Of a DNA stretch of 64,000 nt, positions 42,253-50,474 are shown piece after piece. The stretch covers positions 1 through 64,000 of the forward strand of contig MWYY01000043.1 in the NCBI GenBank assembly GCA_002050355.1. Reading direction: 5' to 3'. A program made the position numbers and the translations under genes. Within the stretch, counting starts at the first letter, position 1, and the number at the start of each line of letters is the position of its first letter. The notes under the pieces are model-generated. The model was not told where the DNA came from. It was given only the letters and a program-made list of their open reading frames with translations, and did no database searches. Source of the stretch: Acidobacteria bacterium 28-9. Lineage in GTDB: Bacteria > Acidobacteriota > Blastocatellia > Pyrinomonadales > Pyrinomonadaceae.

Positions 42253-42813
42253 ATGGGTTTGCCGAAATTAAAATTGAAAACGAGCGTCGAAGATTATCTG
42301 GAACGCGAGAAAATCTCTCCCGTCAAGCACGAATACGTCGGCGGCGAAGTCCATGCAATGGCGGGAACGAGCGATAATCACAATCGAATTGCAGGAAATC
42401 TTTATACTGTTTTATCCAGTCATTTAAGTGATTCGGCTTGCGAACCTTTTTTCGGGGAAATAAAAGTTCGCGTAACATCAAAGGTTTTTTATTATTTCGA
42501 TGTATTGGTTTCGTGCGTAGAAAGTCCCGACAATCCATATTTTCGCAATGCGCCGATTTTAATAATCGAAGTTACATCACCTTTGACCGAACGCATTGAC
42601 CGACGCGAAAAACTTTTGTTCTATCTTCAAATACCCAGCCTTCAAGAATATGTCATTGTTGACCAGCACAAAATGAACGTCGAAGTTCATCGGCGTCAAC
42701 CTAACGGAATCTGGATAACTTATTATTTTGACGAATCTGACGATGAAATCGAGTTCGCGTCCGTCGAATTAACCCTGCCGATAACGGAAATTTATCGCCG
42801 CGTCCGATTTTAG
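42253..42813 (+). CDS. Uma2 family endonuclease-fold protein (DUF820)
   Basis: 186 aa. EYLEREKISPVKHEYVGGEV and MAGTSDNHNRIAGNLYTVLS open the fold; the PD-(D/E)xK-like site is spread over YFDVLVSC, PILIIEVTSPLTERIDRREK and LLFYLQIPSLQEYVIVD. Common in cyanobacteria and acidobacteria as dispersed copies; biological role unknown. The MFS gene begins 5 bp after its stop. Confidence 0.88.
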   Translation: MGLPKLKLKTSVEDYLEREKISPVKHEYVGGEVHAMAGTSDNHNRIAGNLYTVLSSHLSDSACEPFFGEIKVRVTSKVFYYFDVLVSCVESPDNPYFRNAPILIIEVTSPLTERIDRREKLLFYLQIPSLQEYVIVDQHKMNVEVHRRQPNGIWITYYFDESDDEIEFASVELTLPITEIYRRVRF

Positions 42814-42818
42814 AAAAA

Positions 42819-44078
42819 ATGCAGCTTGTTGAACAAGAAGAAAATGCGGGCGAAAAGTTTTTTACAAAGCCGCTTATCACGATTTTTATCACGATCTTTA
42901 TAGACCTTGTCGGCTTCGGCATCGCCATTCCGGTGTTGCCCGATTACGCCAAAAACGAATTCGGCGCTTCGCCCTTTGTTATCGGCTGGCTGATTGCTTC
43001 ATATTCGATGATGCAGTTTGTCTCGACGCCTTTTCTCGGTCATCTTTCCGACCGTTACGGACGCCGCCCGGTTTTGTTTGCCAGCCTTTTGGGAACGAGC
43101 GCCGCCGCGTTGATTACCGGTCTTTCGACGACGCTTCCGCTGTTGTTTTTCGGCAGAATTTTCGACGGTATTACGGGCGGGAACATCTCGACGGCACAGG
43201 CTTATATAGCCGACATAACGACGAAAGAAAATCGCGCCAAAGGAATGGGTTTAATTGGCGCGGCGTTTGGTTTGGGCTTTATTTTCGGTCCGGCAATCGG
43301 CGGAATTTTGAGCAAATTCGGCTCGCATACGCCGTTTTTTTTCGTCTCGGCGCTCGCATTTGCCAACGCCGTTCTGCTTTATTTCATCTTGCCTGAATCG
43401 CGCAAGTTCGGCGAAAACGAAGCGACCGTAAAGCGCGGCAATCGTTTCGGTGAACTCATCGATTCTGTAAAAGATTCGCGTTTCGGCATCGTAACCTTGC
43501 TTTATTTTCTGCTCGTTGTCGCCTTTTCGATTATGACGACCGTTTTTGTGCAATACACATCTTTTCGCTTTGGCTACACGCCCGAACAAAACGGCTATCT
43601 TTTCGCTTTTATCGGCATTTTGGCAATTATTTTGCAGGGCGGAGTTTTCGCGCGGCTGGTCGAACGATTCGGTGAAACTTGGCTGGTGGTCATCGGCTGC
43701 GTTCTGCTGGCGGGAAGTTTCTTCGCCGTGCCTTTCGTCGGACCTGCAGCCGGCGGTTTAACCGCTTTATTGATTGGAATCGCCTTTTTCTCAATCGGAA
43801 ATTCGCTTTCTTCGCCCGCGTTGACAAGTCTTGCGTCAAAAGAAGCGCATGAAGAATCGCAGGGGAAAACGCTTGGGATTTTGCAATCGGCGGCAAGTCT
43901 GGCGCGCGCTATCGGTCCGGCGCTATCGGCGTTTCTACTCTACAGTGCGACCGCACCCGGAAACCTTTCCGATTACACACTCTACCGAACGTTTTGGACA
44001 GCGGCGGCGATTATGATTGTAACAGTTTTGATTTCACTTTATTTTGCTAAAACGACGCAAAAACAAGCGATTGCGTAA
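42819..44078 (+). CDS. MFS transporter, TetA/multidrug-type
   Basis: 419 aa with 12 predicted helices. The A motif GHLSDRYGRRPVLFASLLGT between helices 2 and 3 and the DHA1-type DGITGGNISTAQAYIADITT with NRAKGMGLIGAAFGLGFIFG mark the TCR/TetA drug-proton antiporter group. Substrate unknown. Translationally linked to the Uma2 gene. Confidence 0.88.
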   Translation: MQLVEQEENAGEKFFTKPLITIFITIFIDLVGFGIAIPVLPDYAKNEFGASPFVIGWLIASYSMMQFVSTPFLGHLSDRYGRRPVLFASLLGTSAAALITGLSTTLPLLFFGRIFDGITGGNISTAQAYIADITTKENRAKGMGLIGAAFGLGFIFGPAIGGILSKFGSHTPFFFVSALAFANAVLLYFILPESRKFGENEATVKRGNRFGELIDSVKDSRFGIVTLLYFLLVVAFSIMTTVFVQYTSFRFGYTPEQNGYLFAFIGILAIILQGGVFARLVERFGETWLVVIGCVLLAGSFFAVPFVGPAAGGLTALLIGIAFFSIGNSLSSPALTSLASKEAHEESQGKTLGILQSAASLARAIGPALSAFLLYSATAPGNLSDYTLYRTFWTAAAIMIVTVLISLYFAKTTQKQAIA

Positions 44079-44082
44079 GGGA

Positions 44083-44160
44083 AATTTACGACAGAGAACA
44101 CGAAGAAAAATTAAAGTATTTGAAGAAATCTCTGTGAACTCTGTGTCTCTGTGGTAAATT
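44083..44160. repeat. Palindromic ACAGAGAACAC-word repeat
   Basis: Left arm AATTTACGACAGAGAACAC (44083-44101) and right arm with TCTGTGTCTCTGTGGTAAATT ending at 44160 are inverted relatives; the words are ACAGAGA and ACACAGA. The stop codon of the leftward pseudogene falls at the tip of the right arm. Confidence 0.6.
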
Positions 44161-44596
44161 CATTTCTTTGGTTCAAGAACCGTCTCAAGTTTCCAATCTG
44201 CATCGGCGAATTCGTCTTTCGATTTGATTACGAGCCAATTCTTTTCCTGATTCCACATTTTTACGAGTGTAAACTCACCGTTTAATTTTCTGCCGTAAAC
44301 GGTAAAAACGAGTTTTCCTTTTTGCAACTATTCTACGGTTTTGTCGGACGTTTCAAACTCGCCGTTACCCAGATTGCAACTCGTCCCGCGCCGTAAGTTC
44401 CTTCCGCCAAAATTCCTTCAAAATTGATATAGCCGACCGAATGGTCAGGCACGGCGACGGCTAATCTTTTCTCGAATGGATTCATCGAGACGCCTTTCGG
44501 CACAACCCAGGATTTCAAAACGCCGCCGATTTCCAGACGCAAATCAAAATGCAGGCGCGTTGCGTGATGTTCGTGAATGACAAAGCGTTTTCGCAT
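44160..44596 (-). pseudogene. LigD-type 3'-phosphoesterase domain gene, decayed
   Basis: The N-terminal half reads [38 protein letters not shown] and [15 protein letters not shown], the PE domain signature ([13 protein letters not shown] is the metal/phosphate site). At about 44367 one base is missing (TGGGTAACGGC for TGGGATAACGGC); the shifted frame continues [13 protein letters not shown], then a nonsense TAG at 44328-44330 where CAG is expected, then LQKGKLVFTVYGRKLNGEFT and VKMWNQEKNWLVIKSKDEF to the stop at 44160. Two independent lesions argue for true loss. It once removed 3'-phosphates/ribonucleotides from DNA ends in NHEJ-type repair. Confidence 0.8.
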
Positions 44597-44656
44597 AATC
44601 TGATTTTAATATAGAATTGCTTTGCAGTTTATCAATAAAATTGATTTATTTTTTAA

Positions 44657-45577
44657 ATGCCGAGTTTACAAGGACGTTTTTTCAACGCCGCCATTCGTCA
44701 ATTTATCAGGCGAAAATACGGACGAGACGATGCAGTCGTAGCAAGACAAGCACGCCGTCTCTTCGGTTCTCCGAAACTTTGGCAGCGCATAAAAACTCGC
44801 AGTTTACATTTGCAATCGGTCAATGAAAAAAACGTCCGCGGCGAATGGCTCGAAACAAAAAAAGCCGGGAAAGAAAAAAACACAATCTTTTATATTCACG
44901 GCGGCGGTTATGTTTCCTGTTCGGCTCGGACACATCGCCCGATTTCGGCGACGCTTGCTCGTCTGACCAATTTTCGAGTTTTCAGTTTGGATTATCGTCT
45001 CGCGCCCGAACATCGTTTTCCGGCGGCTTTGGACGACGCGCTTGCTGGTTACGAATGGATGCTGGGCAAACAAAATATTTCGCCGTCAAAAATCGCATTG
45101 GCTGGCGATTCGGCGGGCGGCGGATTAGTTCTCGCGCTGCTTTTGCGATTGCGCGATTCGCGGTTGCCGCTTCCGACTTGCGCCGTATGTTTTTCGCCGT
45201 GGACTGATTTGGCGGGAACGGGCGAGTCCGTTCGCGCGAATGCAAACCGCGACGACTTATTTTACACGGAAAACATTTCCGAATTCGCCGCCGCATACCT
45301 CGGCGAATCGTCGGCTGAAAACCCTTTGACATCACCTGTTTTGGGTGATTTCCGCAATTTACCGCCGATACTTTTTCACGTCGGCTCGACGGAAATTTTG
45401 CTCGACGACGCGCGCCGTATTCATCAGAAAATACAGACCATCGGCGGCACGAGCGAGTTAGAAATTTACGACGATATTTTTCATTGCTGGCAGATGGCGG
45501 TCGGACTCGTGCCGGAAGCCCGCGATTCTTTAAGCAAAGCCACTGAATTTATCCGCCGCCACATTTCGCAAACTTAA
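44657..45577 (+). CDS. Alpha/beta hydrolase, HSL (hormone-sensitive lipase) family
   Basis: 306 aa. Oxyanion motif YIHGGGYVSCSARTHRP (HGGG), nucleophile elbow ALAGDSAGGGLVLALL (GDSAG), and the acid/His pair in PILFHVGSTEILLDDARRIH and YDDIFHCWQMAVGL define bacterial HSL esterases. Cytosolic carboxylesterase on short acyl esters (inference). Confidence 0.9.
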   Translation: MPSLQGRFFNAAIRQFIRRKYGRDDAVVARQARRLFGSPKLWQRIKTRSLHLQSVNEKNVRGEWLETKKAGKEKNTIFYIHGGGYVSCSARTHRPISATLARLTNFRVFSLDYRLAPEHRFPAALDDALAGYEWMLGKQNISPSKIALAGDSAGGGLVLALLLRLRDSRLPLPTCAVCFSPWTDLAGTGESVRANANRDDLFYTENISEFAAAYLGESSAENPLTSPVLGDFRNLPPILFHVGSTEILLDDARRIHQKIQTIGGTSELEIYDDIFHCWQMAVGLVPEARDSLSKATEFIRRHISQT

Positions 45578-45617
45578 ATATTTATAAATTTTACAACCGA
45601 CTAGAAATCGTTAAATT

Positions 45618-46771
45618 ATGAAAAGAGATTACATTGAAGAAATTATTTCAAAAAGAGAAAGAGAGAAATATAACGAAAGAGATGGTATTTTGTCTAATCG
45701 CTTAGGTGCTTTGGATGCCGTAGTTCAACATTGTGTCGAATTTATAGACATCAATGGTTTGCAGTCTGATTCTTATCCTAAACAAGATAATGAAATTCAT
45801 AGATACATTCCTATCGGTGTCATTGCCTGCGTTGAAAGTTTTTTTCGTGCAACTGTTAAAGAACTTATTGACTATGGCTCACCTTTTTCAGAAAGAGCCG
45901 TAAAATTGAGAGAAATAAAGTTTGATTTTTCTATTGTTCAAGCAATTGCAGGAAAAGAACTGACTGTAGGAGATTTTTTATCACACCTTTTACCAATGAA
46001 AAGTTTTGAAGATATTAATTCAACAATTGGAACGCTGATAGGAAAAGATTTTCTCGACGAACTTAAAATTTACTTTTTTGATAAAGAAGATTTTGATGAA
46101 AATGAAAACAGATTTTATCAATTGAGTGAACTGACAGACGAAATAGATAAAGAAGTCGCTGAAATTTATAGTGATGTAAAGGAAACTTTCAAATTTAGAA
46201 ATATCTTTTGCCATGAAGCAGCAGAATCAAATATTGTTGACATTCCCAAAATCTACAAATGTTACGAAAACACTAAAAATTCCTGGAAGCATCGGATAAA
46301 TTTATTTGGGAATTGGTCGAACCAAATCACCCCACATCAAATTTAGAGATTAAAATCCGCGCTGATGAAAAATTAACAAAACTTAATGAACAAATGAACA
46401 AGTTGATTGAAGAAATAATTAACATTTCAGATTTTGACAGTGAAGATATTAAAGGCGTGCAAAGGATTTGGGAGGAATATAAAAACAAAAGAGCAGATAT
46501 AGTAGCAAGCTATTGGGAAGGTGGAACAGGTTTCGGATTAGTAATACTGGAGGAAGAACTTTATCTTACAAAGAGTAGAATTATTGAGTTGAAAGAAACT
46601 CTAAAACATAAGAAAACTTTTGGAGTCGTTCAGTGTTCCGTCTTAAATAGTCAAATAAACATCTTGCCCGGATTCAAAATGCCGTTCGGGTCGAAAACTC
46701 GTTTAATGCCTTTCATAATCTCAAGCGTCGGCGCGTCAATCGCCATATCGAGATACGCGGCTTTGACGTAG
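45618..46771 (+). pseudogene. HEPN-like / LprI-like (DUF1311) fusion gene with a single-base frameshift
   Basis: AT-rich, unlike its neighbours, suggesting transfer. The first frame (45618-46346, 242 aa) is helical and ends with KFRNIFCHEAAESNIVDIPK, an Rx4H HEPN-type site. At 46280-46281 one missing T shifts the frame; restoring it gives TKNFLEASDKFIWELVEPNH and leads into ADEKLTKLNEQMNKLIEEII, RIWEEYKNKRADIVASYWEG and ELYLTKSRIIELKETL, a DUF1311/LprI-like pattern. The second frame runs 121 bp into the convergent GlcD gene, so its natural end is uncertain. Either a pseudogene or a base-call error. Confidence 0.6.
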
Positions 46772-48075
46772 CCGATGCCGTGTTCGCCGGAAATCGAGCC
46801 GCCGAGCGCGACCGATAAGGCGAATGTTTCTTTCACGCATTGCCGCGCACGCGCAATCGAATCAGCGTTTTCTCTGTCGCACAAAAAATTAACGTGAATA
46901 TTGCCGTCGCCCGCGTGTCCGAAGTTGGCGACGAATGTGTCGTGTTCGCGCCCGATTTCTTCGACTCGAGCGATGAGTTCGGGAACGCGCGAGCGCGGGA
47001 CGACGACATCTTCGTTGATTTTTAAGCTGCCGTATTTCATCAGAGACGGCGAAATGGCGCGGCGTACGTCCCAGAGTTTGTCTTCTTCTTCTTTTGTTTT
47101 TGAGCGCAAAATGTCGAAGCCGCCGTTTTCTTTTAAGATTTTTTCTATCAATCGGGAATCTGTTTCAACTTGCGCGCGAGCGCCGTCAACCGCGACAATC
47201 AAAATCGCGTTTGCGTCTTTTGATAAACCGAACGCAAAATTCTGCTCGATTGCGCCGACGCAATTTTTATCAATCACTTCCATCGCCATCGGCAGCAAGC
47301 CTTCGGGCGTGAATTTCGTCAAGACTTTGCAGGCTTCTTCCATCGTTTTGAAAGAAGCGCGAACGGTTGAAGTTGCTTCGGGCATCGGCAGTAATTTCAA
47401 AGTAGCTTCGGTGATAATTCCCAAAAGTCCTTCCGAGCCGCACATCAATCCGGTCAAATCGAAACCGACGACGTTTTTGACCGTGCGTCCGCCCGTTCTG
47501 ATAATTTCGCCGGTTGCCGTGACGACTTCCAAACCCAAAACTGAATGCTTGGTTACGCCATATTTCGGTGTGCGCATTCCGCCCGCATTTTCCGCGATGT
47601 TGCCGCCGATAAAAGAATCTTTGTAACTCGCCGGGTCGGGCGGAAAAAGCAGACCGTATTTTTCAACTGCTTGCTGTAAAGCAAAAGTCGTAATTCCCGG
47701 CTGGCAAATCGCATATAAATCGTCCGGGTTTATTTCGATAATTTTGTTCATTCTGTCCGTGCCGATGACGATTCCACCATCAACTGGAACTGCGCCGCCA
47801 GTATAGCCGACACCGCCGCCGCGCGCCGTAACAGGAAAAAGATATTCGTTGGCGAGCTTCAAAATCTCGCACATTTGCGCTGTTGTTTCGGGAAACACGA
47901 CGGCTTCGGGCGGAAATTTTTCCTTAACCGCGTCCGCGCCGTAAGGCTCTACTTTTTCCGGCTCAATTAAAACATTTTCCGCGCCGACAATTTTCCGTAA
48001 CCTTTCCAGAACTTCAGGCTTGGAAGCGTTCGTAGTGGCGCGTGGTTTGGCGTTGAAATGAATTGATTGAAACAT
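46651..48075 (-). CDS. glcD: FAD-linked oxidase, GlcD / D-lactate dehydrogenase family
   Basis: 474 aa. The PCMH-type FAD domain contains LFPVTARGGGVGYTGGAVPV and GIVIGTDRMNKIIEI, with the FAD loop GGNIAENAGGMRTPKYGVTK. The C-terminal cap has FVANFGHAGDGNIHVNFLCD and SGEHGIGYVKAAYLD. These are signatures of glycolate/D-2-hydroxyacid oxidases. It oxidises D-lactate, glycolate or D-2-hydroxyglutarate, passing electrons to a quinone or cytochrome. No GlcE or GlcF gene adjoins. Residue-level substrate choice is not readable. Confidence 0.92.
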   Translation of the reverse strand: MFQSIHFNAKPRATTNASKPEVLERLRKIVGAENVLIEPEKVEPYGADAVKEKFPPEAVVFPETTAQMCEILKLANEYLFPVTARGGGVGYTGGAVPVDGGIVIGTDRMNKIIEINPDDLYAICQPGITTFALQQAVEKYGLLFPPDPASYKDSFIGGNIAENAGGMRTPKYGVTKHSVLGLEVVTATGEIIRTGGRTVKNVVGFDLTGLMCGSEGLLGIITEATLKLLPMPEATSTVRASFKTMEEACKVLTKFTPEGLLPMAMEVIDKNCVGAIEQNFAFGLSKDANAILIVAVDGARAQVETDSRLIEKILKENGGFDILRSKTKEEEDKLWDVRRAISPSLMKYGSLKINEDVVVPRSRVPELIARVEEIGREHDTFVANFGHAGDGNIHVNFLCDRENADSIARARQCVKETFALSVALGGSISGEHGIGYVKAAYLDMAIDAPTLEIMKGIKRVFDPNGILNPGKMFI

Positions 48076-48432
48076 TTATTCGATATAAAGAGACCTAAAA
48101 TAGTTTCTAAAAAAAGACAATAACAAAACCTAAAAAATTTCCCAACAAAACCGCCGGACAAAAGTTATTTGAAGAGATAAAAGTCCGAAGCGGTTTGCAG
48201 ATGACGACACTCATGTTATCTGCTTTTGAGATGACAATTTCCCGCCGAATCGGCATAATGACTGATGAAGCGAACCAGGATTACTAAGAGCCGGATTTCG
48301 GTAAACAAAATGTTAATTTCGACCACTGAATTCTAATTGTTCTCATTGCCTTTTGGACGAATCCTGCCGAATAAATTGCTATAACTAAAATGAAGCCGAT
48401 TTCAATACACTTTTATTCTTTTTAGAAAAATT
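48076..48432. other. Intergenic region between divergent glcD and rfaE1
   Basis: 357 bp. Contains the two promoters by position only; TATAAC at 48380-48385 could be a -10 box for the right-hand gene but no good -35 is spaced correctly. No palindrome, RNA gene or ORF of interest was seen. Confidence 0.4.
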
Positions 48433-49419
48433 ATGATTACGTCCCTTACTTCTCTACTCGAAAGTCTGACCAAAACCCGTGTGCTTGTAATCGGCGACCT
48501 TATGCTCGACCATTACATCTGGGGCGACGTATATCGTATTTCCCCTGAAGCGCCGGTTCCGGTCGTCCACGTAACGCGCGATACTTTTACTGCCGGCGGC
48601 GCGGCGAACGTTGCACTCAATCTAGCCAGTATTGGAGTTCACACATCGGTTTTTGGACATAATTCGCAGGATGAAACCGGTCTTCGCCTTGCCCGACTGC
48701 TTACGGACAACGGAGTCGAGATACTGCAATCGCATCAGTTTTCCGATGCCCCGACTATCACAAAAACGCGAGTGATCGTGCGCAACCAGCAGCTTTGCCG
48801 GATTGACCGCGAAGTTGCTTCTCAATCATACGGCATAATTATTAATTCCGGCATCGAGACAATACTCGATGAGGCTCTAGCCAATGTGGATGCGGTCATT
48901 CTTTCCGATTACGCAAAAGGTTTTGTTACACAGCCTTTGGTAGATTATCTGCTAAATGTGACGAAATATCGTTCAGAACTTCTAATAGCCGTTGACCCGA
49001 AACCTTCGCGTCATCTTTCTTTTCGCGGCGCGGGACTTTTGACGCCAAATCGCTCTGAAGCCCTTGAATTGGCTGGACTTCCCGAACTGCGAATAAATGA
49101 GCCGTACCCGCTCGAAGACGTTTGTCGGCGCATCTACGAAAATTTTCGTCCACGCCTGCTTGTGATAACGCTCGGCGCCGAAGGCATGGCAATCTGCCAA
49201 GAAGGAAAAGTTGTAGAACATCTGCCGACCGAAGCGCGGGAAGTTTTCGATGTTTCCGGCGCGGGTGATACGGTCATTGCCACTTTAACGGCGGCGATAG
49301 CTTCGGGAGCAACTCCGGCACAAGCGGCTCGGCTTGCAAATGCGGCTGCCGGATGCGTCGTCGCTCACATGGGAACGGCGCCGGTTGCAATCGAAGAGCT
49401 AAAAAGCAGGCTTATGTAG
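48433..49419 (+). CDS. rfaE1: D-glycero-beta-D-manno-heptose-7-phosphate kinase (RfaE1/HldE N-terminal type)
   Basis: 328 aa, PfkB family. VLVIGDLMLDHYIWGDVYRI and SPEAPVPVVHVTRDTFTAGG with AANVALNLASIG are the diagnostic heptokinase start. The C-terminal catalytic motif is VFDVSGAGDTVIATLTAAIA (DxxGAGD). The nucleotidyltransferase half is absent, as in split RfaE1 systems. It makes heptose-1,7-bisphosphate for LPS inner core, consistent with a diderm cell. Confidence 0.92.
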   Translation: MITSLTSLLESLTKTRVLVIGDLMLDHYIWGDVYRISPEAPVPVVHVTRDTFTAGGAANVALNLASIGVHTSVFGHNSQDETGLRLARLLTDNGVEILQSHQFSDAPTITKTRVIVRNQQLCRIDREVASQSYGIIINSGIETILDEALANVDAVILSDYAKGFVTQPLVDYLLNVTKYRSELLIAVDPKPSRHLSFRGAGLLTPNRSEALELAGLPELRINEPYPLEDVCRRIYENFRPRLLVITLGAEGMAICQEGKVVEHLPTEAREVFDVSGAGDTVIATLTAAIASGATPAQAARLANAAAGCVVAHMGTAPVAIEELKSRLM

Positions 49420-49526
49420 TTGATATAAATGATTTGTGATTTATTAAAGCCGAATTTACAGGGTTGTTTATTGCTCAATTCCGGTTAAAATTCACCAAGA
49501 ATTCACAAGCGAATTTGCCGGTAAAG

Positions 49527-50474
49527 TTAAATCGACGAATCAAAGGCAAGTCGCGCCGCGCCGATTATTCCGGCATCTTCGCCCAATGCAGCAATTGAAA
49601 CTTGCGCCCGTTTAGCCGGTATATGATAAGTTCTTTGGCAAATCGTTTTCTGCACGTGCGGTATAAACAAACTCCAGCCGGCGCTTGCTCCGCCGCCGAT
49701 AATTATCGCTTCTGGATTCAGCACATTGATTAAGCCAGCCAGCGCTACACCGAGATAAAAACCCATTTGCCGAAAGATTTCAATCGCAAGTTCGTCGCCC
49801 TCCTGCGCTCCGGCTTGGTAGATGTCATAAGCAGTGAAATGCAAATGCTGTTTCAAACCGGATTTTGGATATTGTGATTCTAAATCTTTTGCCAGACGGA
49901 CGATTGCCGTTGCCGATGAATACTGTTCGACACAGCCGCGCGACCCGCAGCCACACGGCACGCCGAACGGCTCAACGCAAATATGCCCGATTTCGCCTGC
50001 CGTTCCGTCCATTCCGCGCAAAATCTTATTGTTGATAATAATTCCGCCGCCGACGCCCGTGCCGAGTGTAACAAAAATCGAGCTGGCAAATCCCTTTGAA
50101 GCGCCGAGCCAATTTTCGCCAACGGCGGCGGCATTCGCATCGTTTTCGAGAATTGATTTTACGCCAAGTTCGTTTTCGAGAGCGGCAGCCATCTGAAAAT
50201 CGTCCAAAGCCGGCAGATTCGGAGCTTTCAAAATCAAACCGCGCTCAACGCTGACCGTAGCCGGAACTGCCGCGCAAATCGCTCGAACCTGGAAATCGGA
50301 GCAATTATTTTGGCATTCGATTGCACTTTCGACAATCGCTCGAACGATTTCGTCAGGTCTCTCGCCGCGCGGAGTTTGGCGTCTCGTGCGGAACAAAACC
50401 GCGCCGCTCCGGTCAATGGCAGCCATTCTTAAATTTGTTCCGCCCAAATCGGCGGCTAAAACGATTTCTTTCAT
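49527..50474 (-). CDS. ROK-family glucokinase
   Basis: 315 aa from ATG 50474, which overlaps the GH15 stop as ATGA. ATP motif LAADLGGTNLRMAAIDRSG; ENDANAAAVGENWLG (catalytic Asp), GTGVGGGIIINNKILRG, and the ROK zinc site EPFGVPCGCGSRGCVEQYSS (His/Cys set). It phosphorylates glucose released by the starch-locus hydrolases. Last gene of the locus; coupled to the glucoamylase. Confidence 0.9.
   Translation of the reverse strand: MKEIVLAADLGGTNLRMAAIDRSGAVLFRTRRQTPRGERPDEIVRAIVESAIECQNNCSDFQVRAICAAVPATVSVERGLILKAPNLPALDDFQMAAALENELGVKSILENDANAAAVGENWLGASKGFASSIFVTLGTGVGGGIIINNKILRGMDGTAGEIGHICVEPFGVPCGCGSRGCVEQYSSATAIVRLAKDLESQYPKSGLKQHLHFTAYDIYQAGAQEGDELAIEIFRQMGFYLGVALAGLINVLNPEAIIIGGGASAGWSLFIPHVQKTICQRTYHIPAKRAQVSIAALGEDAGIIGAARLAFDSSI

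Noticed and set aside
48346-48385. Sigma-70 promoter for rfaE1
   Set aside because: The TATAAC box lacks a -35 element at 16-18 bp; the available TTGGAC is 21 bp away.
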